NCBI RefSeq assembly: GCF_947507565.1
Contig: NC_089178.1
Span: forward strand, 1,116,001-1,180,000
Reading direction: 5' to 3'
DNA length: 64,000 nt
From: Oscarella lobularis
Lineage: Eukaryota > Porifera > Homoscleromorpha > Homosclerophorida > Oscarellidae
Shown: positions 48,701 through 58,962 of the stretch, piece after piece
Numbering within the stretch: the stretch's first letter is position 1
Layout: every line of letters starts with the position of its first letter
Translations under genes and position numbers: made by a program
Notes under the pieces: generated by a model
Database searches by the model: none
The model's input: the letters and a program-made list of their open reading frames with translations, nothing else
What the model was told of the DNA's origin: nothing

Positions 48701-51700
48701 CGACGAGCAAAAAGCGGCGAAGAGAGGCGGCCCTGGCTCGGCGGCGTCGTTGCTAAGCGAAGAAACGGCGACGGTCGTCCAGAGAACGAAGGAGTGGCAG
48801 AAAGAGAACGCTGAAGCGGAATTAGAACGCCTAAAGGAAGCGGAAGAACTCAAGCGTCTTGAAGCGGAGGAAAATTCGTGGGACGAAGAAGGAAATTCGA
48901 TTTTGGATGATTTGCTTGGAGATGGCGGCGGCGGAGGCGAGAGTCCAAACTTTGTGCGAAGTGAATCGAGTTTGTTGAGCGACGAACGAGCGCCCGTGCA
49001 CGAAGTGAGCGTGCAATTGCGTGTCACTTCCAATTCGAGTTTCGGCAGTGCGAGTCTTGAACAAGCGCTAGCCGACGTACGAGAGCGCCAAGCGACCGTC
49101 GAGGAGGAAGAGGAGACCGCACTGGCGGCCCAAGAGGAGCAATGGAAAATCGAACGAGAGAAAGAACTGCGGCGATTAGCCGATGCTGAAAAGGAGAGAC
49201 GTCGACTTGACGAGGAACGGCGACGAAAAGATGAGGAAATTGCCAAGGAGGAGGCGAGATTGGCGGAGGTGAAGCGGCAGAGAGAGACCGAGAACGCGAA
49301 ACGGGAAAAAGAACTTGCGGAGAAGCGCGAGCGCGAGGAACGCGAGCGAAAACGACGCGTCGAAGAAGAGGAGCGCGTCGCCGAAGAGGCGAAGCGACGT
49401 CGGTTGGAAGAAGAGGCGCGTGTGCGCGAGATGGAGGAGCGCGTGCGACAGCGTCAGGACGAGTTGCGTGCAATGGAGGACGAAGCGCGACGACGACGCG
49501 AGGCTGACGAAGCGCGGTGGCGCGACGAGCGCGAGGCGAGACGAAAAGAGGAGCTACGACTCGCCGAAGAAGCGGCGAAGCGGCGACAGGCGGAGGATGA
49601 GCGGTACGCCGCCGAGCAGGAGAAACGACGACGCGACGAAGAGACGCGGCGACAGCGACGCGTCGAGGAACAAGAACGATTACTTGTCGAGGAACGCGAG
49701 CGGCGACGCGTCGCCGACGCGAAGAGAGTTGAAGCCGAGCGAGAACGGCACGACGAGGAGATGAAGTTCTGGCGCGACGAGCAGGAGAAACGGGCGAAGG
49801 AGACGGCGGAACGATTGGCTCGCGAACGCGATCGGGAAGAAGCGCTGAAACAAGCGAACTACGCCGCTGTCGCTGAGATAGAGAAAACGTCGTTTGTTAC
49901 AACGAAGTATGAGACCACCTATCGTACGCTTTTACCGTGAGCGTTTTTTTTTTCTTTAGTCGGGACGATGAGCTTGATGATGCCCTTGGATTGGTGAGTA
50001 GCGGTCGCGGCCTTCCGAGTGGACTTAGCGGCGTTCCCGCGAGAAACGGCGATAGAGAAGACGATTTGACGCCAAGCGACGCCAAAGAGGCGTATTCCGG
50101 CGACGTTTCGCTCAAGTCAGATTACGAGCGCGAACTTGTCGGTGGAAGTGACGGTGAAAACGGCGTCGGGGAGAGCGAGAGCAGTCACAGTTTGCGGAGC
50201 ACCGTTTTGCCGCTTGACGCCTCTCAGAAGGCTTTCGGTCAAGGGCTTCGTTCTTCTTCGAGGCAAAGTTTTTTGGCGTCTTCGCCGCTTTTGTGTATGC
50301 AGAACGACCTAGGCGTTGATTTTCCGAGGGTGAAGGTAACTGTTGCTCTTCTAGTAACTGATGCTGGCGCCGCGTCGAGGTTGAATGAATCGCTGCGGGA
50401 GACGAAAAAAATGCTCGGCAAGGCGAACGACGCCAAATCAGCGGCGGAAATTTCGAAGCAAGAAATGAAGACGGAGTTGTTGGACTTGCGACGGTAGGGG
50501 CGCGCGTAAAGCAGTCTCGTCACTTGAAAAAACAACATCGTTTGAAGGAAATACGAGGAAATTGCCAGGGTGAAATCGACTTTGGATCAGACTCGTTTGG
50601 ATCTAGAATTAGAGGCCAGAAGCCTTAGGTATAACCAGGAATTTTCCTCATCGTTTTTTTTTCCTACGCTGAAATGTCCTAGATACAAATACGAGCAGGA
50701 GCAGGCCTCACAGCAAAGCACAGCGATGCTTCTCAGTCAAATGAAAGAACAGCTTGCTAGGGCCGAATCTCGACTTAGCCAGTTAGTGGCAGTGACTGTC
50801 TCGCCTTTTTGACAGCGTTTGTTTTTAATTCAGGGAAAGTCAGGCTAGGAGGGAAGCCGAGTTGGGGAGGAGAAACGCGGAGATTGAGCAGAGAAACGTT
50901 CAAGCTACCGCTCAGCAGGTGATTCGCTAAATGTTTAATTAATTAAAGGAGCGATTTTTCTTGCTGAATTTTTAGTTGGAAAGCCAGATGGCGGAGTTAA
51001 AACTTCAGTTAGTCAAAGAGCGCGAAGCGAGAGCTCAGGCTGAAGTGTCGCACGTCGAACGAATGAAATTGTATCAGCAAATGCAAGAAGAAGCGAAAAA
51101 GGCTGTCAATCAAAAAGTCAGCATCCCGTTTTTACTTTCCTATTCCTTGCCAGCGTTCTCTCTTTTCAGTCCTTTGCACAGAGTGACTTGCAATCTTCGA
51201 ATGAACGCTGTCTCGAGTTGCAGAAACAGCTACATGCTGTACAGGCCGAACTTCAAGTAGCGAAGCAGGCGATTGAATCGAACGAACGACTCTATAAAGA
51301 GCGGATAACTTTGACCGAAAACGAAGTCGAAACGCTAAAGGAAAAACTGCAGGACAAAACGGAACAAACGGTACAGATAAGATTTGAAGCGAAAGCGTTT
51401 TATTGACTCTTGGTCTCAGCTCAACCTCGATAAGGCGTTCATCGAGAAGCGGAGCCAATTTGATGGAAATCTAAGTGATCTTAGATCAAAAATTGTTCTC
51501 CTTGACGCTGAACTGGACAAGCAAAGAGGTCTCAAAGAAGCAATTGAAGTGGAGGTAAGTTTAGAAAGAGAAGCGTTTAGCAGTGAGTGATTTGAATTGT
51601 GATAAGGCGAGATCGCTAAAAAGTCGACTGGAATCCGCCGGTCAGGATTTAGAGCAAACGCTTGTAGTCAATCGCAATATGGAAAAGTAAAAGTCGAGCC

Positions 51701-54700
51701 AAGTATTGATTTCGTCACTAAAATTGATCTTTTGTAGGACTTTTCATCGTGAACAGGAGGAATGGAGTCAGCAGAAGTCAGCTTTGGAGAAGGAAGTGTT
51801 TCAGGCTAGAGAAGCAGCTCAAGTACCGTTCTTGCTGACTTGTCTTTGGCTATCTTTAATTTTTTTATTTTTAGGGTTCCGCTTTGCAAACTGCGTCGCT
51901 GGAGGCGAAGCTAGAATCAGCTGAAAAAGATGTGATTCGCCCGTCGATCCCTGTTGCTATTCTAACCGTACGGTTTTTGTACTGTAGCTCCAAGCCGTGC
52001 AGCTACAATTGGCTGAACGAGTGGGACAACTTGCCGTCCACGGAAAGGATTCCGAATCGAGGGACAAACAGTTAATGATACTGGAAGAAAAAGCGAAACA
52101 AGACAGAGTATGTGAACAAATAAAGAATAGGACATGCTAATCGCGAAACTACGTAGGCAACGTGTAGTCAATTGACCACGAAACTGGAAATAACAACGGA
52201 AAGGTAAACGAATGAAACGAGCCCAGTGTTAATTAAATGATAACCCATCTCGTACAGACTAACGACGAGTCAAAGTGAAAGCAGCTTTCTGAGACAGCAG
52301 TTGGATCTTGCAAACAGCAAAATAGCTGAACGCGACAGAGCGGCGCAGGAAGGACAGGTGACACAGTCGCCTATTTAATTCTCTCTCGCAAAAAGAACGC
52401 GTTGCCTTGCAGGACAAATTCACGACTCTGATCAATTCTCTTCGGAGTGACGCGGAGAAGGTGTGTGCACAGATATCCGCTCGTTATTTAACCCGGCTGT
52501 CGTAGATCAAAACGACGGGAGAGGCGAAACAGGACGACCTCCAGCAAAAAGTCGTTCAATTGAAGGAGAACTTGGCGCGAACCGAAGCGGAGAAGAGGGG
52601 GCTTGAACGAGACGTTGAACGACTTCAGAACGAGCTCAGAGACGGGCATCGGAAGCACGACATGTCCGTGGGAAGTTTAGAAAGAGCAGTCGAACTCAAA
52701 TCGAGCCTCGAAGACGTGAAGTCGCATTTGGAACAACGACTTATCGAACTGGAAAGTCAAGTGCGTGCACGTACAGTTTTAGCGTTTTCTCATGCTTCTC
52801 TGTTTCAGTTGGAAAAGGCGCTCTCTGATCTCCAACTGTCGCAACGAAAAGTATCGGACTTGTCCGAGCGACTAGCGACGTCGGAATTATCCGCAAGGGA
52901 ACTCCTTCAGAAACTACAGTCGTCGAACGAAGAGTTGATGCTCATGGGCCAGGCGAAGGTGAAAATGACACGGAGTTAGCATTAAATTTTCGTCAAAACA
53001 TCTCTCTATAGGCTGACGCGGAACGCCAAGTGAACGCTGTCGACGGAGAAAGACAGCGTGTAGAATTGACTCTTCAATCGGAGAAGGAAAAGGTGTCTGC
53101 GCTGAGAGAGGAGCTGCTAAAGGCAGAACAGGTTATTCGTGGCTGAGACGTGACCTTGGCCGGCGATTTGATCTTGAGCTTTTAGTTTCGTATTCGCTTG
53201 GAATCAAAGTGCTCCGATTTGCGATACGAAACGAACGAATTGGACGAGCAATTGAAAGTGAGCTTGTTCGGATCGGATCGACACATCGGCGACAATTGAT
53301 TTTGCGTGCTATAGGAAGCGAGGTCCGCGCACACGTTGGCTCTCAACGAAGCGGAAGAAGCGAAAGGACTGTGGGAAACGGAAGTCAAGTCTCGCTCTAA
53401 ACTGGGATTGAGAGTAAGAAGAAGTAGTAGTAGTAGACATCTGATCAAGACAATGCCTAGCCTCCTTTTATCCTTTTGCAGCTTCTCAAGTTAGAAAAGA
53501 ATCAGACGGAAATTAAGACTACTGTTGATGGGGTACGTAGGACGAGCAGTAGAATTCACGATAAAAGTGCAGTAGTCTAAATCGCGAATTTAGGAGAAGA
53601 AACGGACGCAAAAGGCGCTGGATTTGAAACGCGCTGCCGACTACAAAGTCGACGCTCTTCAGGAGAGGTTTGTTCTCGTATGGACGTGTCGTTCTTCTTC
53701 ACGATAACGCTTGATTAGAAACGCCCAGCTTCAGAAAGAACTTGGTTTAGCAAAAGGACAGTTGAAGGCGGCCAAGAAGCGACTAAGGGTACCGCATGGT
53801 ATAACATAGCGCTTTCTTTCGCCAGCATCAATTCACTAGAACTTGGAATCGGAGGAATCGAGATTGCCTGCACTGAAAGCGGAATTCCAGAGTGAAAAAA
53901 TGGTCCTCGAGAGTAATGTCAACGCTCTGAAGACCCAGGTGAACGTTTAAGTGCAGCACGCGGGACTTCCGACTTCTAGCCGAGCGTTTCTGCTTTCTAG
54001 TTGGACGAGACTCGTCGTCAGTTGAACGAAGAAGCGGAGCGACGGACAATAGGCGATTCGGCGCACGGAAGACTCGTGGAAGAGATAAAGGCGTTGAGAA
54101 ACGAGGCCATGACGAGAGATGCCAAGGAAAGGGAACAGGCTCTGGTTAGTATAAGAGGAAAAACGTTCTACCTCGCCCTCATTTGTCCTTATAAGCTTCG
54201 TCGCGAGCTTCAAAAAACGAATAGCGAACTGGAGGACGAATTGAGACGGATCAAAAATATCGTGGCCTCTGACTATGTTCCGAAGACAGACGCTGATGAA
54301 TTCAAAAAAGATATCGAGGCTGAGGTGAGAATAACGGAGCGATTGTGCCTTTGTCAGACCCGTCCGGATCAGGCTCGCATGGAATTGAATCGTCGATTGG
54401 AAGAATTGAACACCCACTTGGCTGAACAGGTAAAAACTGAAACGTTTATTGTGTTTTGACGGAACTCGGAAAGTCTTTGTGCTCTGTTATCGTAGTCCAC
54501 TGCGCGAGAAAATGTTGAAAGAATGCGGGAAGAGCAGGAAGTAAAATTGAAGAACGAGTTTGATAGAACGACCGCTAGCCTTAGAGTGCGCGCATTCTCT
54601 TGGAGTTTTTTCAGTGCAGTGATGCTGCTTTGTTTCTAGGCCGAGTTGCAGAGATTACGGACTAGTCTCCACGATGGCGAAGTCCAAAAGGAATCCGCCG

Positions 54701-55330
54701 AAGTCGAAGCGAAACGATACAAGGTACACAATGGAGTGAGTGAAAAAAATATTTTTTTTCAATCTCGTCTGTCTAAGACTCTCTACGAGAGAGAGATGCA
54801 CGAAAAAGAAAGCCTAGGCAGCGAACTACATTATGCTAAGCGAGAAAAGAGTCACACTAAAGCCAAACTCCAGTAAGTTCGTCTAAAGCCTCCCTCGTTC
54901 ACATGTCGACTCTTTTATTGCTTCAGTTCGGAAAGACGTCGAATGAAGCAGCTAGCGGACTCGTCGTCGTTCAGGTTCTCCACAGCTGATAAAACGGATA
55001 CGACAAAAGGCATCCCCTCAGTTCTTTCGGTAAGACGGATTTCCGCTCCCTACTCACTGTCTAGTACGCGTCCGTTCCCACTGAAGACGGCACAGAGATC
55101 GGACGATATCCTGGCGAGCGTTCGAGCCGAACTAGACAGGAGCGTGAGGAAGCATTTGGACGCAGGTAAGAGAGCCAAAAAAATCGAACGTTTTGATGTA
55201 ATCCTTTTTGATATAAGATACATCCACATCGTTTCCCAGCGCTCCGCTCACCGTGGGAGATCTCGGCGGTGACGGGCGATTGTCGAGTTCGAGATACCTC
55301 GCCGAATTAAAGCGAAATTACTTCGTTTAG
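45711..55330 (+). CDS. ANKRD26: ANKRD26-like ankyrin and coiled-coil protein
   Basis: It starts MSQLKKLLGIKKKSRS at 45711; a basic start like this is typical of ANKRD26/POTE. About five ankyrin repeats follow (45900-46710): TALHLACARGNARIVSHLLE, CINVLLEYGADPNVIDVHGR, GRTPLHVVTEAQNHDFARLL, GRTALIIAASNGFIALVRLL. Acidic linkers (FESDDDDDDDIDA and an Asp run near 48280-48320) lead into a large exon (about 48190-49930). That exon has a roughly 280-residue E/R/K-rich helix and is followed by some 30 short exons of coiled coil (50300-54930). The C-terminus has ILASVRAELDRSVRKHLDA and YLAELKRNYFV, matching the end of vertebrate ANKRD26 (a Q-x-ELERN ... YVQVLKKKYLI pattern). ANKRD26 acts at centriole distal appendages, recruiting PIDD1, and in ciliary signalling. 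Intron numbers make internal joins approximate. Confidence 0.75.
49080..49895 (+). other. Putative long single alpha-helix (E/R/K-rich) segment
   Basis: Within the ANKRD26-like gene about 270 residues are almost entirely E, R, K, A and D, with i to i+4 alternation of opposite charges (ELRRLADAEKERRRLDEERR, EREERERKRRVEEEERVAEE). Heptad hydrophobic positions are rare, which favours a stable single helix over a coiled coil. The structural call is inference. Confidence 0.6.
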
Positions 55331-55550
55331 TGGCCGGAATTATTTTGCTAATTAATTAATCAGGCACGACGTCACCAGGTAACGGCACAAAGTCTCTCGG
55401 AAAAGGGGCTATTTTATAAAGTTAATGGGGAGCAGGCATGTATTAGGCAGCATTACATCGATCTTTAATGGAAAGGGTAGCAAACAGCAGCTTCCACGTA
55501 AAGCATCTACAGCGTGCAACCAAACAAGCACTTTGAATGCATAAGTCTAG

Positions 55551-56252
55551 TCATGTAAATCTGAGTGCTGCCAAAGCAAGTCCGGCGGCTCCAGCAGCCA
55601 CCATTCCACCAACGGCGATCATTTTCTCCCAAGCTGTCGATCGGTCTATTCTAGGATGATTCCGAAAGTGAGCTACAAAACCGTCCTGATAACAAAAAAT
55701 CGTCACGTGACCGAGGTTAAATGAAAGGAGCCTCCTCACCCATCCGCCGTGGGCGTCGATCCACTCGGCGAGATACTCGTCGACGAAATCGGCCGTCAAT
55801 ATCGGTACGACGGCGATCATATCGTGTATTCCGTGCTTAATGCCGTGTACGGCGAACGCGCCGCTAAACGCGAATAGAGACGCTATCCGACCGTAATTGA
55901 TACCGTCGCGAAAAATCTCTCGCGTCACGTCGCTGAATGTCGATCGGATGGTGTCCGGTCGACAGGGAAGTCGATCGCACATGCTCGCGAATTCGGCGTT
56001 GTACCGTCGTTCAATTTCTCGCGCTGTTCGTCGTATCATTGCCTCGAGCGTACCGACATCAGCGGGCGCGGCCAGACGGTGCGCTGCGTCTAGAACGTCT
56101 TGCCGATAACCGTTTAGGCCGGCGACGAATGTCTCGTTCGTTTCGCATTCCTGCACGCAACGATATAGTGCGTAATCCCTAGTGAGAGTGAGCGCGCGTT
56201 TGGCAACTTGGGTGCGATGACGCCGACGTGACCGATTCGCTGATTCCATCAT
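55551..56252 (-). CDS. Bcl-2 family protein (multi-BH)
   Basis: It starts MMESANRSRRRH at 56252. BH4/BH3-region helix: MIRRTAREIERRYNAEFASM, in the BH3 position but with AR in place of the usual GD. BH1: FRDGINYGRIASLFAFSGAF. BH2: EWIDAHGGW, immediately followed by a 54-base intron (GTGAGG...CAG) that is a multiple of three and stop-free. The next exon reads DGFVAHFRNHPRI and ends with a hydrophobic tail (MIAVGGMVAAGAAGLALAAL) for membrane insertion. An intron right after the BH2 Trp is the conserved Bcl-2 family position. Spliced length is 215 residues. These proteins regulate mitochondrial apoptosis. Pro- or anti-apoptotic role cannot be assigned. A second family member lies 1 kb away on the same strand. 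Confidence 0.88.
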   Translation of the reverse strand: MMESANRSRRRHRTQVAKRALTLTRDYALYRCVQECETNETFVAGLNGYRQDVLDAAHRLAAPADVGTLEAMIRRTAREIERRYNAEFASMCDRLPCRPDTIRSTFSDVTREIFRDGINYGRIASLFAFSGAFAVHGIKHGIHDMIAVVPILTADFVDEYLAEWIDAHGGWVRRLLSFNLGHVTIFCYQDGFVAHFRNHPRIDRSTAWEKMIAVGGMVAAGAAGLALAALRFT

Positions 56253-56860
56253 TGTTGTCTGGAGAGGAGGGAGCGGGGAGAAGGAATTAGAGCCATTGGA
56301 AGGTACGACGCTACATTATATTTCGTTTGTTTTCAAGGGGAAATTTATTCGGGTTAGGGAGAGGAAAGGGGGGAGGATTCGATTGACGCCCTTGCCAATT
56401 TTAGGGGACTGCCCTTCGTTGTCTCGCTTTCACTCGACCTTTCTCCGCGCCCGGTTCTTACTTCAGATGAGAACTTAGAGCCTCAGCGGAATCGGGGGCG
56501 CTTCGCGTCCTGCTTACAGCTTATGCGGTGGAGCCAAAGAAAACCACGGGGCCTCGATCAAGTCGATCCGCATGCGCGTCCGAGTTATCATCCGGATGTT
56601 TGTCGTTCCCAAGTCTCTTGACGCACTGAAGGCAGCGCCGGCAGAGCCGTATATGGACGATTGAGTGACATATTTCTCAGATTCAGCTACGGCTGCTGTG
56701 ACCATGCTGTGACTTTCGTCCTTCAGCAAATAGGATTTAGAAGCAGGGACTTAGTCTCGTCCCTCTTACCTCATTCTCGCGTGATGCCAGCGCTTAGAAC
56801 CAGGCACAGCTTACTCATTGCTTTAGTTTCTATTTTTCTTCTGAATGGTCGAGGTGGTTT
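56253..56860. other. Intergenic region between Bcl-2 family genes
   Basis: About 0.6 kb with only short ORFs on both strands, including a 71-codon minus ORF at 56514-56729 without recognisable features. The minus-strand 5' leader and promoter of the first Bcl-2 gene should be at its left end. Any upstream exon for the BH3-containing ORF at 56875 should also lie here, but none was convincingly found. Confidence 0.4.
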
Positions 56861-56874
56861 TTGGCTTTATCACA

Positions 56875-57169
56875 GATATCGGTGACCCTAGCTAAGGACA
56901 GTCACAGCACAGTACTCAGCAAAGCAAAGCGTCTCCAAGTCGTACGAAGCATTGAATCTGTCTTGATGCCTTGGCCAGTTCCAGCGGACGGGCCGCATCT
57001 AGACGACGTTTCAGCCCACCGGCTGCTCGCTTCACAGTTGCAGGCTATCGGTGATACCATGGACAAGAAGACCTTCAATGAGGTCAAAGAAACTGAAACG
57101 TCGTCCTTTTCCGTTCAGACGGTTATAGAATTCGTCCTCGGGTTGAGGGATATATTTTGGTCTCTGTGA
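56875..57169 (+). CDS. Candidate BH3-only protein exon (uncertain)
   Basis: A plus-strand open frame after a good acceptor (CTTTATCACAG) reads ISVTLAKDSHSTVLSK, then DDVSAHRLLASQLQAIGDTM, and stops at 57167-57169. LASQLQAIGDTMD fits the BH3 consensus exactly: hydrophobic residues at L, L, I and M with the GD pair, close to BAK (RQLAIIGDDI) and BIK (RLACIGDEMD). No BH1 or BH2 follows, and there is no room before the 3' end of the next gene at 57289. There is no in-frame ATG in this exon, so an upstream exon is required and was not identified. The opposite strand also has an open frame here (57032-57244), so the strand is unproven. Confidence 0.3.
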
Positions 57170-57288
57170 TCCCGAAAGCTGACTGGACACCTGAAGAGAA
57201 GCATTATCTGTATTAGTACACAGTCTACCCCTTGACGTTGCCACTTCCTTCCAATTTTATCTATACTTGAATTATATATTACAGTTAA

Positions 57289-58192
57289 CTATCTTGGTGC
57301 CAGTAAACTGGCGCATAACCCCAGTCCAACGGTTCCCAACAAAAAGACATCACTGATCCCAAAAGAGACTCTTTTCTCGCTGCTGCTCTCTTTCAAATCC
57401 TTTCTCTTTCGCTTGGCGTAGGTGACGAAAGTTTCCTACAATGAAACCAAAGCAAGATGACGGGCGTGATCCAGCGCGAAATGCCTAATTATAAACAGAT
57501 GACTAATGGGGGCACGGGGTCGGGGACTCCCACGAGCAAATTAATCCTCTACGTAAAAATGTTAGGGAAACTAACACAAATGTATTATGACTTACCCATC
57601 CTCCCGAATGAGCGATCCACTCTTCCAAATTCGTTTCTACGAAGCGCGCGAGCCATCGACTCACGCGCGCCACCGCCTCCCGCATTCCTTTCTCGGCGAG
57701 ACTGACAGCAAAAGCGCGAGCGAATGCAAACAGCGCCGCAATTCGTCCCCAATTCGTTCCCGTCCCAAACAACTCCGAAGCGACGCCGGAAAAGGCCGCG
57801 TAGGCCGCGTCGTTGCTGACGCCGCAGCGAATTCGCGCGCACATATCGTCGAACTTCTCGCGGTAGCGATTTTCCACGTCGTCGGCAATAGCTGCGAGAT
57901 GATGGGCCACTTCGCTCGGCTGCGCCGACGACAGGCCAGTGGGAATGTACAACCGTCTCTCCTCGCCGGATGGAAAGTGTTCCAACAAGCGGCGATAGAT
58001 GCAATAGTTTGCCAGATTCTGAACGACGCTGCCTCTTCTCGCGGCAAGCGGACTCGCTTTTCGGTACGGTCCACGATGAAGACGCTTGGACGAAAGCGGA
58101 GAGTGGCGCACCTCCAATGCCATGCCGCGTTGCCACCAACTGAGAGCTTCACGTGCGAACGGCGCCGCGAAAGTATGTCGGTCTTCTGTCAT
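57289..58192 (-). CDS. Bcl-2 family protein, BAK-like
   Basis: It starts MTEDRHTFAAPFAREA at 58192. BH3: HHLAAIADDVENRYREKFDD, close to the BAK pattern (LAIIGDD-x-x-RRY) with A in place of G. BH1: ELFGTGTNWGRIAALFAFAR. BH2: NLEEWIAHSGGW, followed by an intron after the Trp codon (57596 to about 57437), the conserved family position. The last exon reads ETFVTYAKRKRKDLKESSSE and ends with a hydrophobic anchor (ISDVFLLGTVGLGLCASLLA) before the stop at 57289. Predicted to act at the mitochondrial outer membrane. BAK-like assignment rests on motif resemblance; the neighbour at 55551-56252 is a paralogue with a more diverged BH3. Confidence 0.88.
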
Positions 58193-58447
58193 GTGCAAAT
58201 CTTGTAATTGTGTTTTGCGATGGCGTCATGCGCAGCTTCTAACTTTGCCATCGCAGCAAATTCTGTGATTAGCTGGAGAGAAAAAAAGCATGTGATATCC
58301 ATCGGAATACCCATGAAAATGTAACTTTTCTGAAAAAGTTAGTCGACCACGTACGAGTAGGAGGATCTCCGGGATTCTGGGTCACGCGCTCTTGTGTACT
58401 CACGAAGAGATCTTCCGGTGCTCGTCGAGTCTCCCTTTGAGTTTCCG

Positions 58448-58919
58448 ATGCGCCTGCAGTTGTTTGTGCACGGCCGAAGTGCCGCGTGCAAGAAAACTGA
58501 TTTCAGCCTACAATTTCAAGACGCATCCATCGACTGGACCCTGCTCGTTGCATCAATCAAGCGCCAGCTCATTCAGAACCTACGTCTGCAGAAAGACGAT
58601 TTTCTTGCATTCCAATACGTCGATGACGAAGGCGACACAGTGACGGTAAGAAATCCCAGAGAGCTCAATTATAGAACGGTAGGCGTGACGCCCAATAGAT
58701 CAACAGCGATTTGGAATGGAGAGAAGCGTTGCGAGTGAACGGCGAAGAGCAGATGGGCTCTCTCGTTATGCACTTGGAAGCTCGCTGCAAGGTGCAAATA
58801 TCATAATGACATACTATGATGATACCTGTTTTATCGTGGGTACATTTTTTTCTCAGGGAGCTACGGAATTGACCGGCAGGCAAGCGAAGAAGTCTCATGT
58901 GCTGCAGCAGAAAAATTAA
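58448..58919 (+). CDS. Small stand-alone PB1 domain protein
   Basis: Three exons (58448-58645, 58699-58791, 58857-58919) join in phase to 117 residues. It begins MRLQLFVHGRSAACKKTDFS, continues with FLAFQYVDDEGDTVTINSDL and EWREALRV, and ends LTGRQAKKSHVLQQKN. YVDDEGDTVTINSDLEW is an acidic OPCA motif, and a Lys pair lies in the first strand, so both PB1 faces may be present. NBR1 and p62/SQSTM1 have the closest remembered pattern (YLDEENEEVSINS), but those proteins are far longer. PB1 domains form head-to-tail heterodimers or filaments in autophagy, polarity and kinase signalling. The stop lies only 43 bases before the next ATG on the same strand. It could be a stand-alone partner or cap of larger PB1 proteins. 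Confidence 0.7.
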
Positions 58920-58962
58920 AGAGGGTCGTCTTAGGTCCTCTTGCTGTTCAAGCTCTCGGTCT

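Noticed and set aside
48234-49246. Minus-strand Ser-rich ORFs (158 and 267 codons)
   Set aside because: They are antisense shadows of the E/R/K-rich exon of the ANKRD26-like gene.
57032-57244. Minus-strand ORF containing PEDEFYNRLNGKGRRFS, considered as a GoLoco motif
   Set aside because: It lacks the DDQR end that defines GoLoco, has no clear splice partners, and overlaps the BH3-bearing frame on the other strand.
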